A stretch of DNA of 64,000 bases from Sphingomonas arvum. GTDB lineage: Bacteria; Pseudomonadota; Alphaproteobacteria; Sphingomonadales; Sphingomonadaceae. Below, piece by piece: positions 35,423-44,482 of the stretch. Numbering within the stretch: the first letter of the stretch is position 1; each line of letters starts with the position of its first letter. The position numbers were made by a program, and so were the translations under genes. The notes beneath the pieces were generated by a model that saw only the letters and a list, made by a program, of their open reading frames with translations, was not told the origin of the DNA and ran no database searches. The stretch spans positions 620,001 to 684,000 of the forward strand of contig NZ_JAPDOB010000001.1 in the NCBI RefSeq assembly GCF_026013565.1, given 5' to 3'.

Positions 35423-37176
35423 CGGTGCTGCTGACCGGCGGCGCGGTGATGCTGGGGGCGGCGCTGCTGTTCGTGACCCTGTTCCGCCGTTTGGGGCTTG
35501 GTGCGACCCTGGGCTACATCGTCGCCGGCGCGCTGGTCGGTCCGCAGCTGCTGGGGCTGGTCGGCAATGCCGATGGCATCATGCAGGTCAGCGAGATTGG
35601 GATCGCGCTACTGCTGTTCCTGGTCGGGCTGGAACTGCAGCCGAGCCGCCTGTGGCGGCTTCGCAGTGACATCTTCGGTCTCGGCCTCGCGCAAGTGCTG
35701 CTGTGCGGACTGGTGCTGGCGGGGCTGATCCACTTCGGGCTGGGCGTAAGCTGGGGGGCGAGCCTGGTGATTGGGCTCCCACTCGGCCTGTCCTCGACTG
35801 CGCAGGTGCTACCGATGCTGCGTAGCGACGGGCAGCTCAACACGCCCTACGGCGAGCGGGCCTTTTCCATCCTGCTGCTTCAGGATCTGGCGCTGATCCC
35901 ACTGATCACGCTGCTGGCGGCCTTGTCCCGCAACCCCGATCCGAACGCACCGGCGGGGTTTACGCTGGCGCTGTACACGATCGGTGCGGTGATCGGGTTG
36001 GTGCTGGCCGGGCGTTATCTGGTGAACCCGTTCTTCCGACTGATCGGGCGGTTGTCGGAACGCGAGCTGTTCGTTGTCGCGGGCCTGTTCACCGTGATGG
36101 CGGCGGCGGCGCTGATGCACGCCCTGCACCTGTCCGTCGCCCTGGGTGCGTTCGTCGCCGGGGTGATGCTGGCTGAAAGCCCCTATCGGCATGAGCTGGA
36201 AAGCGATGTGGAGCCGTTCCGCTCCATCCTGCTCGGCCTGTTCTTCATGTCGGTCGGCATGCTGCTGGACCTGTCGGTCATCGCGCACCAGCCGTTGCGG
36301 GTGGTCGGGCTCGCCGCAGCGGTGATCGGGGTCAAGGCGGCGATCATTTACCCTCTGGCACGCGCCTTTCGCTCGCGCCCGGGTCAGGCGGTGAGCCTTG
36401 CGCTATTGCTCAGCCAGGCCGGCGAGTTCGGCTTTGTGCTGTTCGCGCAGGCGACCACAGCGCAGATCATCAGCCCCGAAGCCGCCAGCCTGTTCGGGGC
36501 CGTGGTCACCCTTTCGATGGCCGCGACCCCGTTCCTGATGCGGCTGATCGGCTGGCTGCAGGCGCGGCGAAGGGACGTCGAGCCGGACCTCCAAGGTCCG
36601 GAGTTCTCGCCGGAGACCAATGCCATCGTGGTCGGCTACGGCCGGTTCGGCCAGACCGTGTCGCAGATGCTCATGGCCAAGCGCATTCCGGTGACGCTGA
36701 TCGACCTAAAGGCGACCCAGATCGAGCTGGCGAGCGAGTTCGGAACCAAGGTCTATTATGGCGACGGCACCCGGATCGACTTGCTGCGCATGGCCGGGGC
36801 GGACACGGCCGAGGCGATCCTGTTCTGCCACGACGACCCGGAGCTCGACGCCGATCGGTTGCGGCCGATCCTTGAGGCGTTCCCGCAGGCGTTGGTGATG
36901 GTGCGGGTGTTCGACCGGCGCCAGATGCTGGCGCTGGACGGCTTGGACGTCGGACTGATGCAGCGAGAAGTGTTCGAAAGCGCGGTGGTGATGGGGCGTT
37001 TGGCCTTGCAGCGACTCGGCATTGCAGAGCGCGAGGTGGGCCGGGTCGAGCGGGAGTATCGTCAGCGCGACGGGGAGCGGCTTCAGCTGCAGAGCGCGAG
37101 CGGCGACCTGCACAGCGGGTTCGAGAAGAGCTTCGCGCCGGAGCGGCCACTGGAGGACGAGGAGCGGAAAATTTAG
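35419..37176 (+). CDS. Monovalent cation:proton antiporter-2 with TrkA-N domain (KefB/KefC type)
   Basis: The protein has 585 residues. About 12 transmembrane segments span residues 5-380, including LGYIVAGALVGP and LLLFLVGLEL, typical of CPA2 antiporters. A C-terminal TrkA-N domain has the NAD-binding GYGRFGQTVSQML motif (about residue 400). The family exports potassium in exchange for protons under electrophile stress. The C-terminal 50 residues are hydrophilic and charged. The start [13 protein letters not shown] overlaps the upstream stop. The stop shares TTAG with the convergent aroB. Confidence 0.92.
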   Translation: MTVLLTGGAVMLGAALLFVTLFRRLGLGATLGYIVAGALVGPQLLGLVGNADGIMQVSEIGIALLLFLVGLELQPSRLWRLRSDIFGLGLAQVLLCGLVLAGLIHFGLGVSWGASLVIGLPLGLSSTAQVLPMLRSDGQLNTPYGERAFSILLLQDLALIPLITLLAALSRNPDPNAPAGFTLALYTIGAVIGLVLAGRYLVNPFFRLIGRLSERELFVVAGLFTVMAAAALMHALHLSVALGAFVAGVMLAESPYRHELESDVEPFRSILLGLFFMSVGMLLDLSVIAHQPLRVVGLAAAVIGVKAAIIYPLARAFRSRPGQAVSLALLLSQAGEFGFVLFAQATTAQIISPEAASLFGAVVTLSMAATPFLMRLIGWLQARRRDVEPDLQGPEFSPETNAIVVGYGRFGQTVSQMLMAKRIPVTLIDLKATQIELASEFGTKVYYGDGTRIDLLRMAGADTAEAILFCHDDPELDADRLRPILEAFPQALVMVRVFDRRQMLALDGLDVGLMQREVFESAVVMGRLALQRLGIAEREVGRVEREYRQRDGERLQLQSASGDLHSGFEKSFAPERPLEDEERKI

Positions 37177-38243
37177 GCCGCCCGCTCCAGGAACGCGGCC
37201 AAACGCCCCGACTCCACCCCGTCGCTGAGGAACGCTTGGCCGATGCCGCGGGTGAGTACCAGGCGGAGGCGGCCGCCTTCGTTCTTCTTGTCGGCGCCCA
37301 TTAGCGGGAGCAGGGCCGCGCGGTCGAGCGGCGTCGCGGTGAGCGTGGTTGGCAAGCCGGCAGCGGCGAAATGGCGGCGCACCCGGGCAGCGTCGTCTGC
37401 CGCGCAGAGCCCGAGTTGGGCGGAGAAGTCGAAGGCCAGCACCGTGCCGAGCGCCACCGCCTCCCCATGCAGCACCACCCCGAGGCCAGCGGCGCTCTCG
37501 ATCGCATGGCCGAACGTATGGCCGAGATTGAGCAGTGCCCGGACGCCGGTGCGGTCCTCCACGTCGGCCGCGACGAACCGTGCCTTGGCGGCCACGCAGC
37601 GGGTCACCGCTTCACCGCGCAGCGCGAGCTCGCCGGCGAGCAGGGCGGGTCCGTTCGCCTCACACCAGGTGAAGAAGTCCGGATCGTCGATAAGGCCGTA
37701 CTTCACCACCTCGGCATAGCCGGCGAGCAACTGCCGGTGGTCGAGGGTGAGGGTCAGCGCCGGGTCGGCCAGCACCAGTGCGGGCTGATGGAACAGGCCG
37801 ACCAGGTTCTTCTGCCCTTCGGCGTCGATCGCGGTCTTTCCTCCAACCGCGCTGTCGGCCTGGGCGAGCAGGCTGGTGGGCACGTGCACCACCGGCAAGC
37901 CGCGCTTGAACAGGCCTGCGGCGAGGCCGGTCAGGTCACCGACCGAACCGCCGCCGAACGCGATCACCGGGCGCTTGCGGTCGAGGTTGTGGCCGGCAAA
38001 TGCCGCTACGAGTTCCTGCAGGTGCGGCCACTGCTTGGCATCTTCGCCCTCCGGCACGAACACCGGCGTGCAGCAGACCGCGGCCTCCAGCTTCTCGCCG
38101 TGCAGCGCCCATACCTTCGGCTCGGTCACAACCAGCAGCCGCCGGCCCCAAGATATGGTTCGCAGCCGCTCGGCGCTGTCGGCCAGCGGGCCGATCAGCA
38201 CGTCGTAATGGTCGCTGCCCGCGGTGACCGGAACGATGCTCAA
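37173..38243 (-). CDS. aroB: 3-dehydroquinate synthase
   Basis: The protein has 356 residues. It converts DAHP to 3-dehydroquinate, the second step of the shikimate pathway, using NAD+ and a divalent metal. GGGSVGDLTGLAAGLFKRG, PTSLLAQADSAVGGKT and the metal-binding histidines in LNLGHTFGHAIE and VLHGEAVALGT are intact. It is the downstream partner of aroK; its ATG overlaps the aroK stop by 4 bases (38240-38243). Confidence 0.97.
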   Translation of the reverse strand: MSIVPVTAGSDHYDVLIGPLADSAERLRTISWGRRLLVVTEPKVWALHGEKLEAAVCCTPVFVPEGEDAKQWPHLQELVAAFAGHNLDRKRPVIAFGGGSVGDLTGLAAGLFKRGLPVVHVPTSLLAQADSAVGGKTAIDAEGQKNLVGLFHQPALVLADPALTLTLDHRQLLAGYAEVVKYGLIDDPDFFTWCEANGPALLAGELALRGEAVTRCVAAKARFVAADVEDRTGVRALLNLGHTFGHAIESAAGLGVVLHGEAVALGTVLAFDFSAQLGLCAADDAARVRRHFAAAGLPTTLTATPLDRAALLPLMGADKKNEGGRLRLVLTRGIGQAFLSDGVESGRLAAFLERAA

Positions 38244-38800
38244 CGCGCGTCCAGGAAGCGGTTCATCTCCGCAATGATGGTCTCTACCACGTCGGAATGG
38301 CTGCCGCCCTGGCTGACGACCCGGATGTGAGCCTCGGCGTAATTGGGCCGGCGCTGCTCGATAAGCGACTGGAGTATTTCAGCCCGGTCGCCTTTGTTCA
38401 GCAGTGGGCGGGTTTCGGGGCGGCGCGCAGTACGTTCCGCCAGCAGGTCGGTTGGAGCGTCGAGCCAGATGGTAATCGCCTTTTCATTGAGGAGCCGGCG
38501 GGTCTGCGCGTTGACATAGGCGCCGCCGCCCGTGGCTATTATCCGCACGCCGCCGTCCAGCAGGCGCGCGACCAGGCGGCGCTCGCCGTCTCGGAAGTCC
38601 GCCTCGCCGTAGCGCTCGAACACCTCCCCGGCAGTCAGTCCGGCAGCGTCCTCGATGGCAGCGTCGCTGTCGACGAACGGCAAGCCGAGGCGCCGGGCCA
38701 GACGACGGCCGACCGTGGACTTGCCCGCGCCCATCAGCCCGACCAGCACGACGGGGCGGTCGAGCCGGCGGGACAGTCCTGATCCATCGCGGGCACTCAT
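38240..38800 (-). CDS. aroK: Shikimate kinase
   Basis: The protein has 186 residues. It phosphorylates shikimate with ATP. The P-loop is GLMGAGKSTVGRRLA, the shikimate-binding FVDSD follows, and there is GGGAY (TGGGAYVN) with a lid Arg cluster (RTARRPETRPLL). The start MSARDGSGLSRRLDRPVV at 38800 is preferred; the frame to 38968 adds a hydrophobic stretch that is antisense to the small membrane protein gene. It forms an aroK-aroB operon. Confidence 0.97.
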   Translation of the reverse strand: MSARDGSGLSRRLDRPVVLVGLMGAGKSTVGRRLARRLGLPFVDSDAAIEDAAGLTAGEVFERYGEADFRDGERRLVARLLDGGVRIIATGGGAYVNAQTRRLLNEKAITIWLDAPTDLLAERTARRPETRPLLNKGDRAEILQSLIEQRRPNYAEAHIRVVSQGGSHSDVVETIIAEMNRFLDAR

Positions 38801-38879
38801 AACGCGAAGGGCTATACAGGCGCTTGCCGCTTGGGCAAAAGCCCGCCTCATGGCTATCCACCGACGGCCGCCGCACCCG

Positions 38880-39011
38880 ATGCGCGGCCCCCTGATTCTC
38901 CTCGTCATCCTGGCTGTGCTGATCGCTGGGATCGTGGTTATTGCGAACAGCGCCAAGCCGGTGCCCACAAAGCCGATCGAGGTCGACGTCGCCCGTGGCC
39001 AGCAGGGCTAA
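38880..39011 (+). CDS. Small single-helix membrane protein (43 aa)
   Basis: It begins MRGPLILLVILAVLIAGIVV, a single hydrophobic helix, followed by a polar tail ending PTKPIEVDVARGQQG. An ATG at 38850 would add ten residues, including HRRPPHP. Neither start has an obvious ribosome site. The last 17 bases overlap the GTG start of the next gene, so the two are probably coupled. By position (between aroK and xerD) and composition it looks like a conserved small protein, but no function is known. Confidence 0.65.
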   Translation: MRGPLILLVILAVLIAGIVVIANSAKPVPTKPIEVDVARGQQG

Positions 39012-40788
39012 GCTCCTCCTGCTGACGGGGCTTGCCGGGGTGGCGCTGGCCCCGGCTCTGGCGCAGGAGGTGATCCTCCCGCCGGGCTTCGGCAACGAGA
39101 CGACGCCCGCGCCGACGCCGCAGCCGGCGAGCAACTTGACGGATTCGGCGGAGCGTCCGGCAGCGGCCAGACCCCGGCCTCGTCCCGCGGCGACTGCCGA
39201 GGGCGGCGAACTGGTCGAGAGCGACGAGCTGACGGAGGCCGAGCTGGCGCCGCCACCGCCGCCGGTCGAAATTCCGGACGAGTCCCGCCGCGATCCGCGG
39301 CGGGCCGGCGTGCTTGATCCGACGCGCTGGGGCTATGGAGAGAATCCTTGGGGCGCGGCAGACGGGCGTTTCCTGTCTGGGCTGCTGCGCCGGCAATCAA
39401 CTCCGCTACCGTCCCGCTGGCTTCTGATCACGTTGCGTAACGCGTTGCTGACCCGGGCCGAGGCGCCGTTCGGCGTCAACGGTGCCGACTGGACGGCCGA
39501 GCGGGCCTGGCTGCTGCTGCGTATGGGGGAGGCGGACGCGGCCGGCATGTTGGTGTCCGGTGTCGACGTCGATGATTTCACGCCCAAGCTGACCCAAGTG
39601 GCCGTGCAGACAGCATTGGCGACCGCCGACCCCGCGGGCTTGTGTCCACTGCGCGACAAAATGGCAGGGTCGGAGGCACGGATCCTGCCGCTCGCCCAGG
39701 CAATCTGCTCGGCGCTGGACGGCGAGGGCGCAAGCGCCGCGGCCCAAATTCAGCAGGCGCGGCGGCGCGGCCGAATCGGCGGGATCGACCTTGTGCTGGC
39801 CGACAAGGTTGTGGGCGCGGGCGAGGGCACCGGCCGCGCGGCCACGGTGGAATGGGAGCCGGTCGATACGCTGACCAGCTGGCGCTTCGGCCTGGCGGCA
39901 GCGACAGGGCTGATGCCGCCCGACCGGCTTATGACAGCCGCCAGCCCGCAGGTTCGGGCGTGGGCCGCACGGGCCCCGCTGTTCTCGCCGGAAGCGCGCC
40001 TGCCGTTCGCCCGCACGGCGGCGGGCCTGGGCGTGCTGTCGTCGAGTGCGCTGGTCGACCTTTATTCTCAGATCTACGATGCGACCGACCCATCCGACCT
40101 GCCGGGCACGGATGCGTGGCGGTTGCGCACCGCCTTCGTCGGGCGGGACTCGAACGCGCGGCTGGCCGCCATGCGCGAGCTCTGGCGGCAGGGCGATGGC
40201 GAACTGGAACGGCAGGCGTCGCGGGCCATGCTGTCGCTGGCGGCGACCCGGATCACGCCAAACCCCGAGCTGGGCGATGATGCCGTCAACCTGGTCGCAT
40301 CCATGCTGGCGGGCGGCTACGACAAGCAGGCAGCGCGGTGGGCGCGCGCCGTCGGCCAGATGGACGGTGCGGCGGGCGATCGCGCCTGGGCGTTGCTTGC
40401 GCTCGGTACCGAGGCTGACGTGGACGTGAGCTCCAGCCGGATCGAGGACTTCATCGGCCGTGACGACAGCCGCGACAAGCAGCGCAGCAAGCTGCTGGTG
40501 GCAGGGCTGGTCGGAACCGGGCGAATCTCTGCCGAGGAAGCGAGCCGGCTTGGCCAGCGCAACGAGCTGGGCCTTGGCGGAACGTCGGTGTGGACGCGGC
40601 TGGTGGACGGCGCCGGCCAGCGGCGGCAGGCGGGCACGGCCGTAGTCCTCGGCGCCATCGGACTGCAGGCGCCGAGCTTCACGCGGGTGCCGGCGGCGCA
40701 GCTGCTGCACGCGCTGAACGCCATGCGCCTGGCAGGCCTCGGCTACAATGCGCGAATGATCGCGGCCGAGGCGCTGGCCCGCACGTGA
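38995..40788 (+). CDS. Large exported protein with helical repeats, function unknown
   Basis: The protein has 597 residues. GTG at 38995 gives a signal peptide MASRAKLLLLTGLAGVALAPALAQE (written here as positions 1-25), with likely cleavage after ALA. The next 85 residues are Pro/Ala/Arg-rich and low-complexity. From about 120 the sequence is Ala/Leu-rich with helical, TPR-like spacing (RWLLITLRNALL, ERAWLLLRMGEADAAGML). It is presumably periplasmic and may scaffold other proteins; no catalytic motif is visible. The stop overlaps the GTG of xerD (GTGA), so recombinase and exported protein are co-translated. Confidence 0.8.
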   Translation: MASRAKLLLLTGLAGVALAPALAQEVILPPGFGNETTPAPTPQPASNLTDSAERPAAARPRPRPAATAEGGELVESDELTEAELAPPPPPVEIPDESRRDPRRAGVLDPTRWGYGENPWGAADGRFLSGLLRRQSTPLPSRWLLITLRNALLTRAEAPFGVNGADWTAERAWLLLRMGEADAAGMLVSGVDVDDFTPKLTQVAVQTALATADPAGLCPLRDKMAGSEARILPLAQAICSALDGEGASAAAQIQQARRRGRIGGIDLVLADKVVGAGEGTGRAATVEWEPVDTLTSWRFGLAAATGLMPPDRLMTAASPQVRAWAARAPLFSPEARLPFARTAAGLGVLSSSALVDLYSQIYDATDPSDLPGTDAWRLRTAFVGRDSNARLAAMRELWRQGDGELERQASRAMLSLAATRITPNPELGDDAVNLVASMLAGGYDKQAARWARAVGQMDGAAGDRAWALLALGTEADVDVSSSRIEDFIGRDDSRDKQRSKLLVAGLVGTGRISAEEASRLGQRNELGLGGTSVWTRLVDGAGQRRQAGTAVVLGAIGLQAPSFTRVPAAQLLHALNAMRLAGLGYNARMIAAEALART

Positions 40789-41675
40789 ACGGTGACGACC
40801 GGATTCTGGTCGACCGTTTCTGCGAGATGCTGGCGGCGGAGGCCGGAGCCGCGCGGAACACCTTGCTTGCTTATCGCAACGACCTGGCCGCTGCGGCCGA
40901 ACGGGTTGGCCGGCTGGGCGAAGCGAGTGGCGACGAGCTTGGCCAGCTGGGCGCCGCCTGGGCCGAGCTGTCCCCTGCCACGGTTGCGCGGCGATCGGCG
41001 GCCCTGCGGAGGTTCTACGGGTTCCTGCACGAGGAAGGCTTGCGGACGGACGATCCATCCGGCGCCCTGCCGCGCCCGAACACGGAACGGCCGCTGCCGC
41101 GCATCCTTGAGCCGCACGAGGTCGATGCCATGTTCCAGGCGGCGGAGGATCGCGCGGTGAGCGGGCAGCCAACGGCGCTGCGCAACCTCGCACTGATCGA
41201 ACTGCTTTATGGATCGGGGCTGCGCGCCACCGAACTGGTCAGCCTGCCGCGGGCGGCGCTCCGCCCCGGGCAGCCGTTTTTGATCCTGCGCGGCAAGGGC
41301 GCCAAGGAGCGGCTGGTGCCCATCTCCGAGCGGGCGCATGCGGCAGTCGCCGCATGGCTGCCGCACGTGCCAGCCAAGACCAGTTTCTTGTTTCCCGGTG
41401 GAAAAGCGCACCTCAGCCGCGTGCGGCTGTTCCAGATCGTGCGGGCGATGGCGGCGGACGCGGGGATCGCGCCGGAACGGGTCAGCCCGCACGTGCTGCG
41501 CCATGCGTTTGCAACGCACCTGCTGGCTGGCGGCGCGGACCTGCGCGCGTTGCAGGCGCTGCTCGGCCATGCGGACATCGCCACCACCCAGATCTACACT
41601 CATGTCGACAGCGCGCGGCTGGTGGAGCTGGTGAACCGGGCGCACCCGCTTGCCACCGACCGCCGCCGGGCTTAG
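40785..41675 (+). CDS. xerD: Tyrosine recombinase XerD
   Basis: The protein has 296 residues, the usual XerC/D length. The SAM-like N-terminal domain is followed by the catalytic residues: Arg in [12 protein letters not shown], Lys in [10 protein letters not shown], His/Arg in [14 protein letters not shown], His in [16 protein letters not shown] and the nucleophile Tyr (QIYTHV). It resolves chromosome dimers at dif with XerC and FtsK. The GTG start, overlapping the preceding stop, is preferred because it directly precedes the family-typical core. XerD rather than XerC is suggested by the neighbouring accA, a common arrangement in alphaproteobacteria. Confidence 0.93.
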   Translation: MNGDDRILVDRFCEMLAAEAGAARNTLLAYRNDLAAAAERVGRLGEASGDELGQLGAAWAELSPATVARRSAALRRFYGFLHEEGLRTDDPSGALPRPNTERPLPRILEPHEVDAMFQAAEDRAVSGQPTALRNLALIELLYGSGLRATELVSLPRAALRPGQPFLILRGKGAKERLVPISERAHAAVAAWLPHVPAKTSFLFPGGKAHLSRVRLFQIVRAMAADAGIAPERVSPHVLRHAFATHLLAGGADLRALQALLGHADIATTQIYTHVDSARLVELVNRAHPLATDRRRA

Positions 41676-41688
41676 GCCCCGCGGCGCC

Positions 41689-42630
41689 ATGAAGACCTAC
41701 CTTGATTTCGAGAAACCGATCGCCGAGCTGGAGACGCGCGTCGCGGAACTGCGCGAAACGGCGAACTCGGGCGAGATCGACATCGATGCGGAGATCGAGC
41801 GGCTCGAGGCGAAGTCCGACCGGCTGCTCAAGGATACCTACGCGAAGCTGACGCCATGGCAGAAGACGCAGGTCGCGCGCCATGCCGAGCGGCCGCACTT
41901 CAAGGATTATGTGGCGGGCATCGCCGACGACTTCCTGCCGCTGGCCGGCGATCGGGCGTTCGCCGATGACCAGGCGATCGTCGGCGGGCTAGCGCGGATT
42001 GGGGGGCGACGCGTGGTCCTGATCGGCCACGAAAAGGGGGACGACACCGCGAGCCGCCTGAAGCACAATTTCGGAATGGCCAAGCCCGAAGGCTATCGCA
42101 AGGCAATCCGGCTGATGCAGTTGGCGGACCGCTTCGGACTGCCGATGGTGAGCCTCGTTGACACGCCAGGCGCATTTCCGGGAGTGCAGGCGGAAGAGCG
42201 CGGCCAGGCGGAGGCTATCGCCCGTTCGACCGAGCAGTGCCTCGCACTGGGCGTGCCGCTGGTGTCGGTGATCGTTGGCGAGGGCGGTTCGGGCGGTGCG
42301 GTCGCCATCGCCGCGGCCAACCGAGTCCTGATGTTCGAGCACGCGGTCTATTCCGTCATCTCGCCCGAGGGTTGCGCGTCCATCCTGTGGCGGACTGCCG
42401 ACAAGGCCGCCGACGCCGCCGAGGCGATGCGCATAACTGCCGCTGATCTGGCGGGCCTCGGCGTGGTCGACCGGATTGTGCCGGAGCCGCTGGGCGGCGC
42501 GCACCGCGACCCCGCGGGCGCCATCACGAACCTCAAGGATGCGCTGGTCGAAGAGCTGGACTCGCTTGCGGGCCAGAGCGGCGATGAACTGCGCAAGGGC
42601 CGCCGGGCCAAGTTCCTCGCGATCGGCTGA
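41689..42630 (+). CDS. accA: Acetyl-CoA carboxylase carboxyltransferase subunit alpha
   Basis: The protein has 313 residues. With AccD it forms the carboxyltransferase that transfers CO2 from biotin to acetyl-CoA, giving malonyl-CoA for fatty-acid synthesis. The N-terminal coiled coil ([13 protein letters not shown]) and the core [18 protein letters not shown], then [17 protein letters not shown] and [12 protein letters not shown], are characteristic. The ATG at 41689 lies 13 bases after the xerD stop, so it probably belongs to the same transcript. Confidence 0.97.
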   Translation: MKTYLDFEKPIAELETRVAELRETANSGEIDIDAEIERLEAKSDRLLKDTYAKLTPWQKTQVARHAERPHFKDYVAGIADDFLPLAGDRAFADDQAIVGGLARIGGRRVVLIGHEKGDDTASRLKHNFGMAKPEGYRKAIRLMQLADRFGLPMVSLVDTPGAFPGVQAEERGQAEAIARSTEQCLALGVPLVSVIVGEGGSGGAVAIAAANRVLMFEHAVYSVISPEGCASILWRTADKAADAAEAMRITAADLAGLGVVDRIVPEPLGGAHRDPAGAITNLKDALVEELDSLAGQSGDELRKGRRAKFLAIG

Positions 42631-42708
42631 GCGCGCTTCGCCAAGGAACTGGCAAGTGGGAGGACCCGTTCAGGTTGGCGAAAACGATCAACCGTACGAG
42701 TCCTTATT

Positions 42709-44178
42709 ATGAGCAAAAAGTCACTGCTGATGCTTGCGGCGGCCGGGGTCGCCATTGTTCCCGGCGTTGTCACTGCCCAGACAGCCTCGCGCGGGCTGCC
42801 GGTCCGCTATGTCCAGGAGGCGCAGCGCGACCATAATGCGCTCGTGGCCGAGTTCGGCGGAGCCGAGACCGGCGCGCGAGCTGCCTACGTCGACCAAGTC
42901 GGGCGGCGCATGGCCGTCTATTCCGGGGTCGACCCCCGGGCATTCCGCTTCACAACGCTCAACTCGGCGGTGGAGAACGCCTTCGCGGTGCCGGGCGGCT
43001 ACGTCTACATCACCCGCCAGCTGATGGGCATCATGAACAACGAGGCCGAGCTGGCCTTCGTCGTCGGTCACGAAGTTGGGCACGTTGCCGCCAACCACGC
43101 GCAGGCACGACAGGAGGCGACCCGCCGCAACACCATCAACGGCATTCTGGGCGCGATCTTCGGCAGCTTCATCGGCGGCGGCTTCGGCGAAGCCATCTCG
43201 CAATGGGCGCAGACCCGCTCGGTGCTGTCGACGCTCAGCTTTAGTCGGCAACAGGAATATCAGGCCGACCAGCTCGGCATCCGCTACCTGGCCCAGGCGG
43301 GATACGACCCGAACGCGTCGGCGACCATGCTCGCGGCGCTGGGCCGGGCGGACGCCTTGGAGCTGCGCATCCAGGGCGGCGACCAACGGCAGACGCCCGA
43401 ATGGGCGCAGACCCATCCTAACTCCGCCAACCGGGTGGCCCAAGCGAGCCAACTGTCGCGCGCGACCGGGCGTGCGGGCGGCGGCATCACCAACCGTGAT
43501 GCATTTCTGAACCAAGTGCGCGGCGTGATGGTCGACGACGATCCAGCTCAGGGCGTGATCGATGGACGCACCTTCACCCACCCCGACCTTCGCCTGCAGT
43601 TCGCAGTGCCGACCGGCTACCTGATGCAGAACGGCACGGATGCGGTGACTATCAGCGGCAGCGCGGGCAAAGCGCAATTCTCGACGGGGCCATACAACGG
43701 CAACATGCAGGCTTACATCGGCCAGGTCTTGCAGGGGCTGACTGGCGGGCAAGTGCAGTTGCAGGTGGTGGACCAGAACCGCACAAACGTGAACGGCATC
43801 CCGGCCACTTACGTGATCGGCCGGGCGCAGACCTCGTCCGGCATCGTTGACGTCAGCGTGTTCGCCTATGAATTCGCGCCCAACCAGGCCTACCACTTCG
43901 TCATGCTGACGCAGGGTGGACGGGGCATCGGGCCGTTCGCGCCGATGGTGAACTCCGTGCGGCGGCTGTCAGTGGGCGAGGCGGCCCAGATCCGGCCGCG
44001 GGTGATCGACGTGGCGACAGTTCGCGCTGGCGATACGGTGCAGTCGCTGGCGAGCCGAATGGCCTACCGCAACTTCCAGGTGGAGCGCTTCCTGTCCCTG
44101 AACGGGCTTCAGGTGGGCGAGCGACTCGTGCCTGGCCAGCGGGTCAAACTCGTCGTCTACGGCACCCGGGAGCGGTGA
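42709..44178 (+). CDS. Exported M48-family zinc metalloprotease with C-terminal LysM-like domain
   Basis: The protein has 489 residues. A signal peptide lies at residues 1-24. The zinc motif HEVGH (FVVGHEVGHVAANHA) is followed by the third ligand Glu in SFSRQQEYQADQLG. At the C-terminus, VRAGDTVQSLASRMAYRN and LNGLQVGERLVPGQRVKLV resemble a LysM fold, suggesting peptidoglycan association. Such BepA-like enzymes help assemble or degrade outer-membrane proteins. It follows accA after 78 bases that hold no other gene. Confidence 0.93.
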   Translation: MSKKSLLMLAAAGVAIVPGVVTAQTASRGLPVRYVQEAQRDHNALVAEFGGAETGARAAYVDQVGRRMAVYSGVDPRAFRFTTLNSAVENAFAVPGGYVYITRQLMGIMNNEAELAFVVGHEVGHVAANHAQARQEATRRNTINGILGAIFGSFIGGGFGEAISQWAQTRSVLSTLSFSRQQEYQADQLGIRYLAQAGYDPNASATMLAALGRADALELRIQGGDQRQTPEWAQTHPNSANRVAQASQLSRATGRAGGGITNRDAFLNQVRGVMVDDDPAQGVIDGRTFTHPDLRLQFAVPTGYLMQNGTDAVTISGSAGKAQFSTGPYNGNMQAYIGQVLQGLTGGQVQLQVVDQNRTNVNGIPATYVIGRAQTSSGIVDVSVFAYEFAPNQAYHFVMLTQGGRGIGPFAPMVNSVRRLSVGEAAQIRPRVIDVATVRAGDTVQSLASRMAYRNFQVERFLSLNGLQVGERLVPGQRVKLVVYGTRER

Positions 44179-44188
44179 GCCGACCGGC

Positions 44189-44395
44189 TTAGCTCGCCGG
44201 CGTTGCTGGACCACCTAGTGCGGGCAGAACCTGATCCTTGATGTTGCCCCACATGCCGCCAGTGCCGCCGCCCATCATGCTAAAGGCGCCGATGCAGGTC
44301 ACGGCGATCAAGGCAACAATCAACCCATATTCGATCGCGGTCGCCCCGCGCTCATCGCGGCGCAACCTGCGCAGCATCAATCGGATAGCGCTCAC
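44189..44395 (-). CDS. Flp/Fap-type IVb pilin
   Basis: The protein has 68 residues. The class IVb prepilin cleavage motif is RRDERGATAIEYGLIVALIAV, with the conserved Gly/Ala-Thr-Ala-Ile-Glu-Tyr segment at about residues 17-23. Cleavage after Gly exposes ATAIEYG for the mature N-terminus. GTG is the start, with a GGAGG ribosome site just upstream. The rest of the tad/cpa secretion locus is not present here, so this is an orphan pilin gene relative to the window. It is transcribed toward the M48 peptidase gene. Confidence 0.93.
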   Translation of the reverse strand: MSAIRLMLRRLRRDERGATAIEYGLIVALIAVTCIGAFSMMGGGTGGMWGNIKDQVLPALGGPATPAS

Positions 44396-44482
44396 GCCAC
44401 CCTCCTCTGGTCCACGTCCACGCGGAGAGGATTACGGCCGGTGAAGTTAACAACTTGTGCCGGAGTCGCGGTTAAGTCCGAG

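Noticed and set aside
40785-41675. Integrase of a mobile element
   Set aside because: The recombinase has XerD length and sits beside accA in a core gene context, with no attachment sites or cargo genes; the tRNAs are not adjacent.
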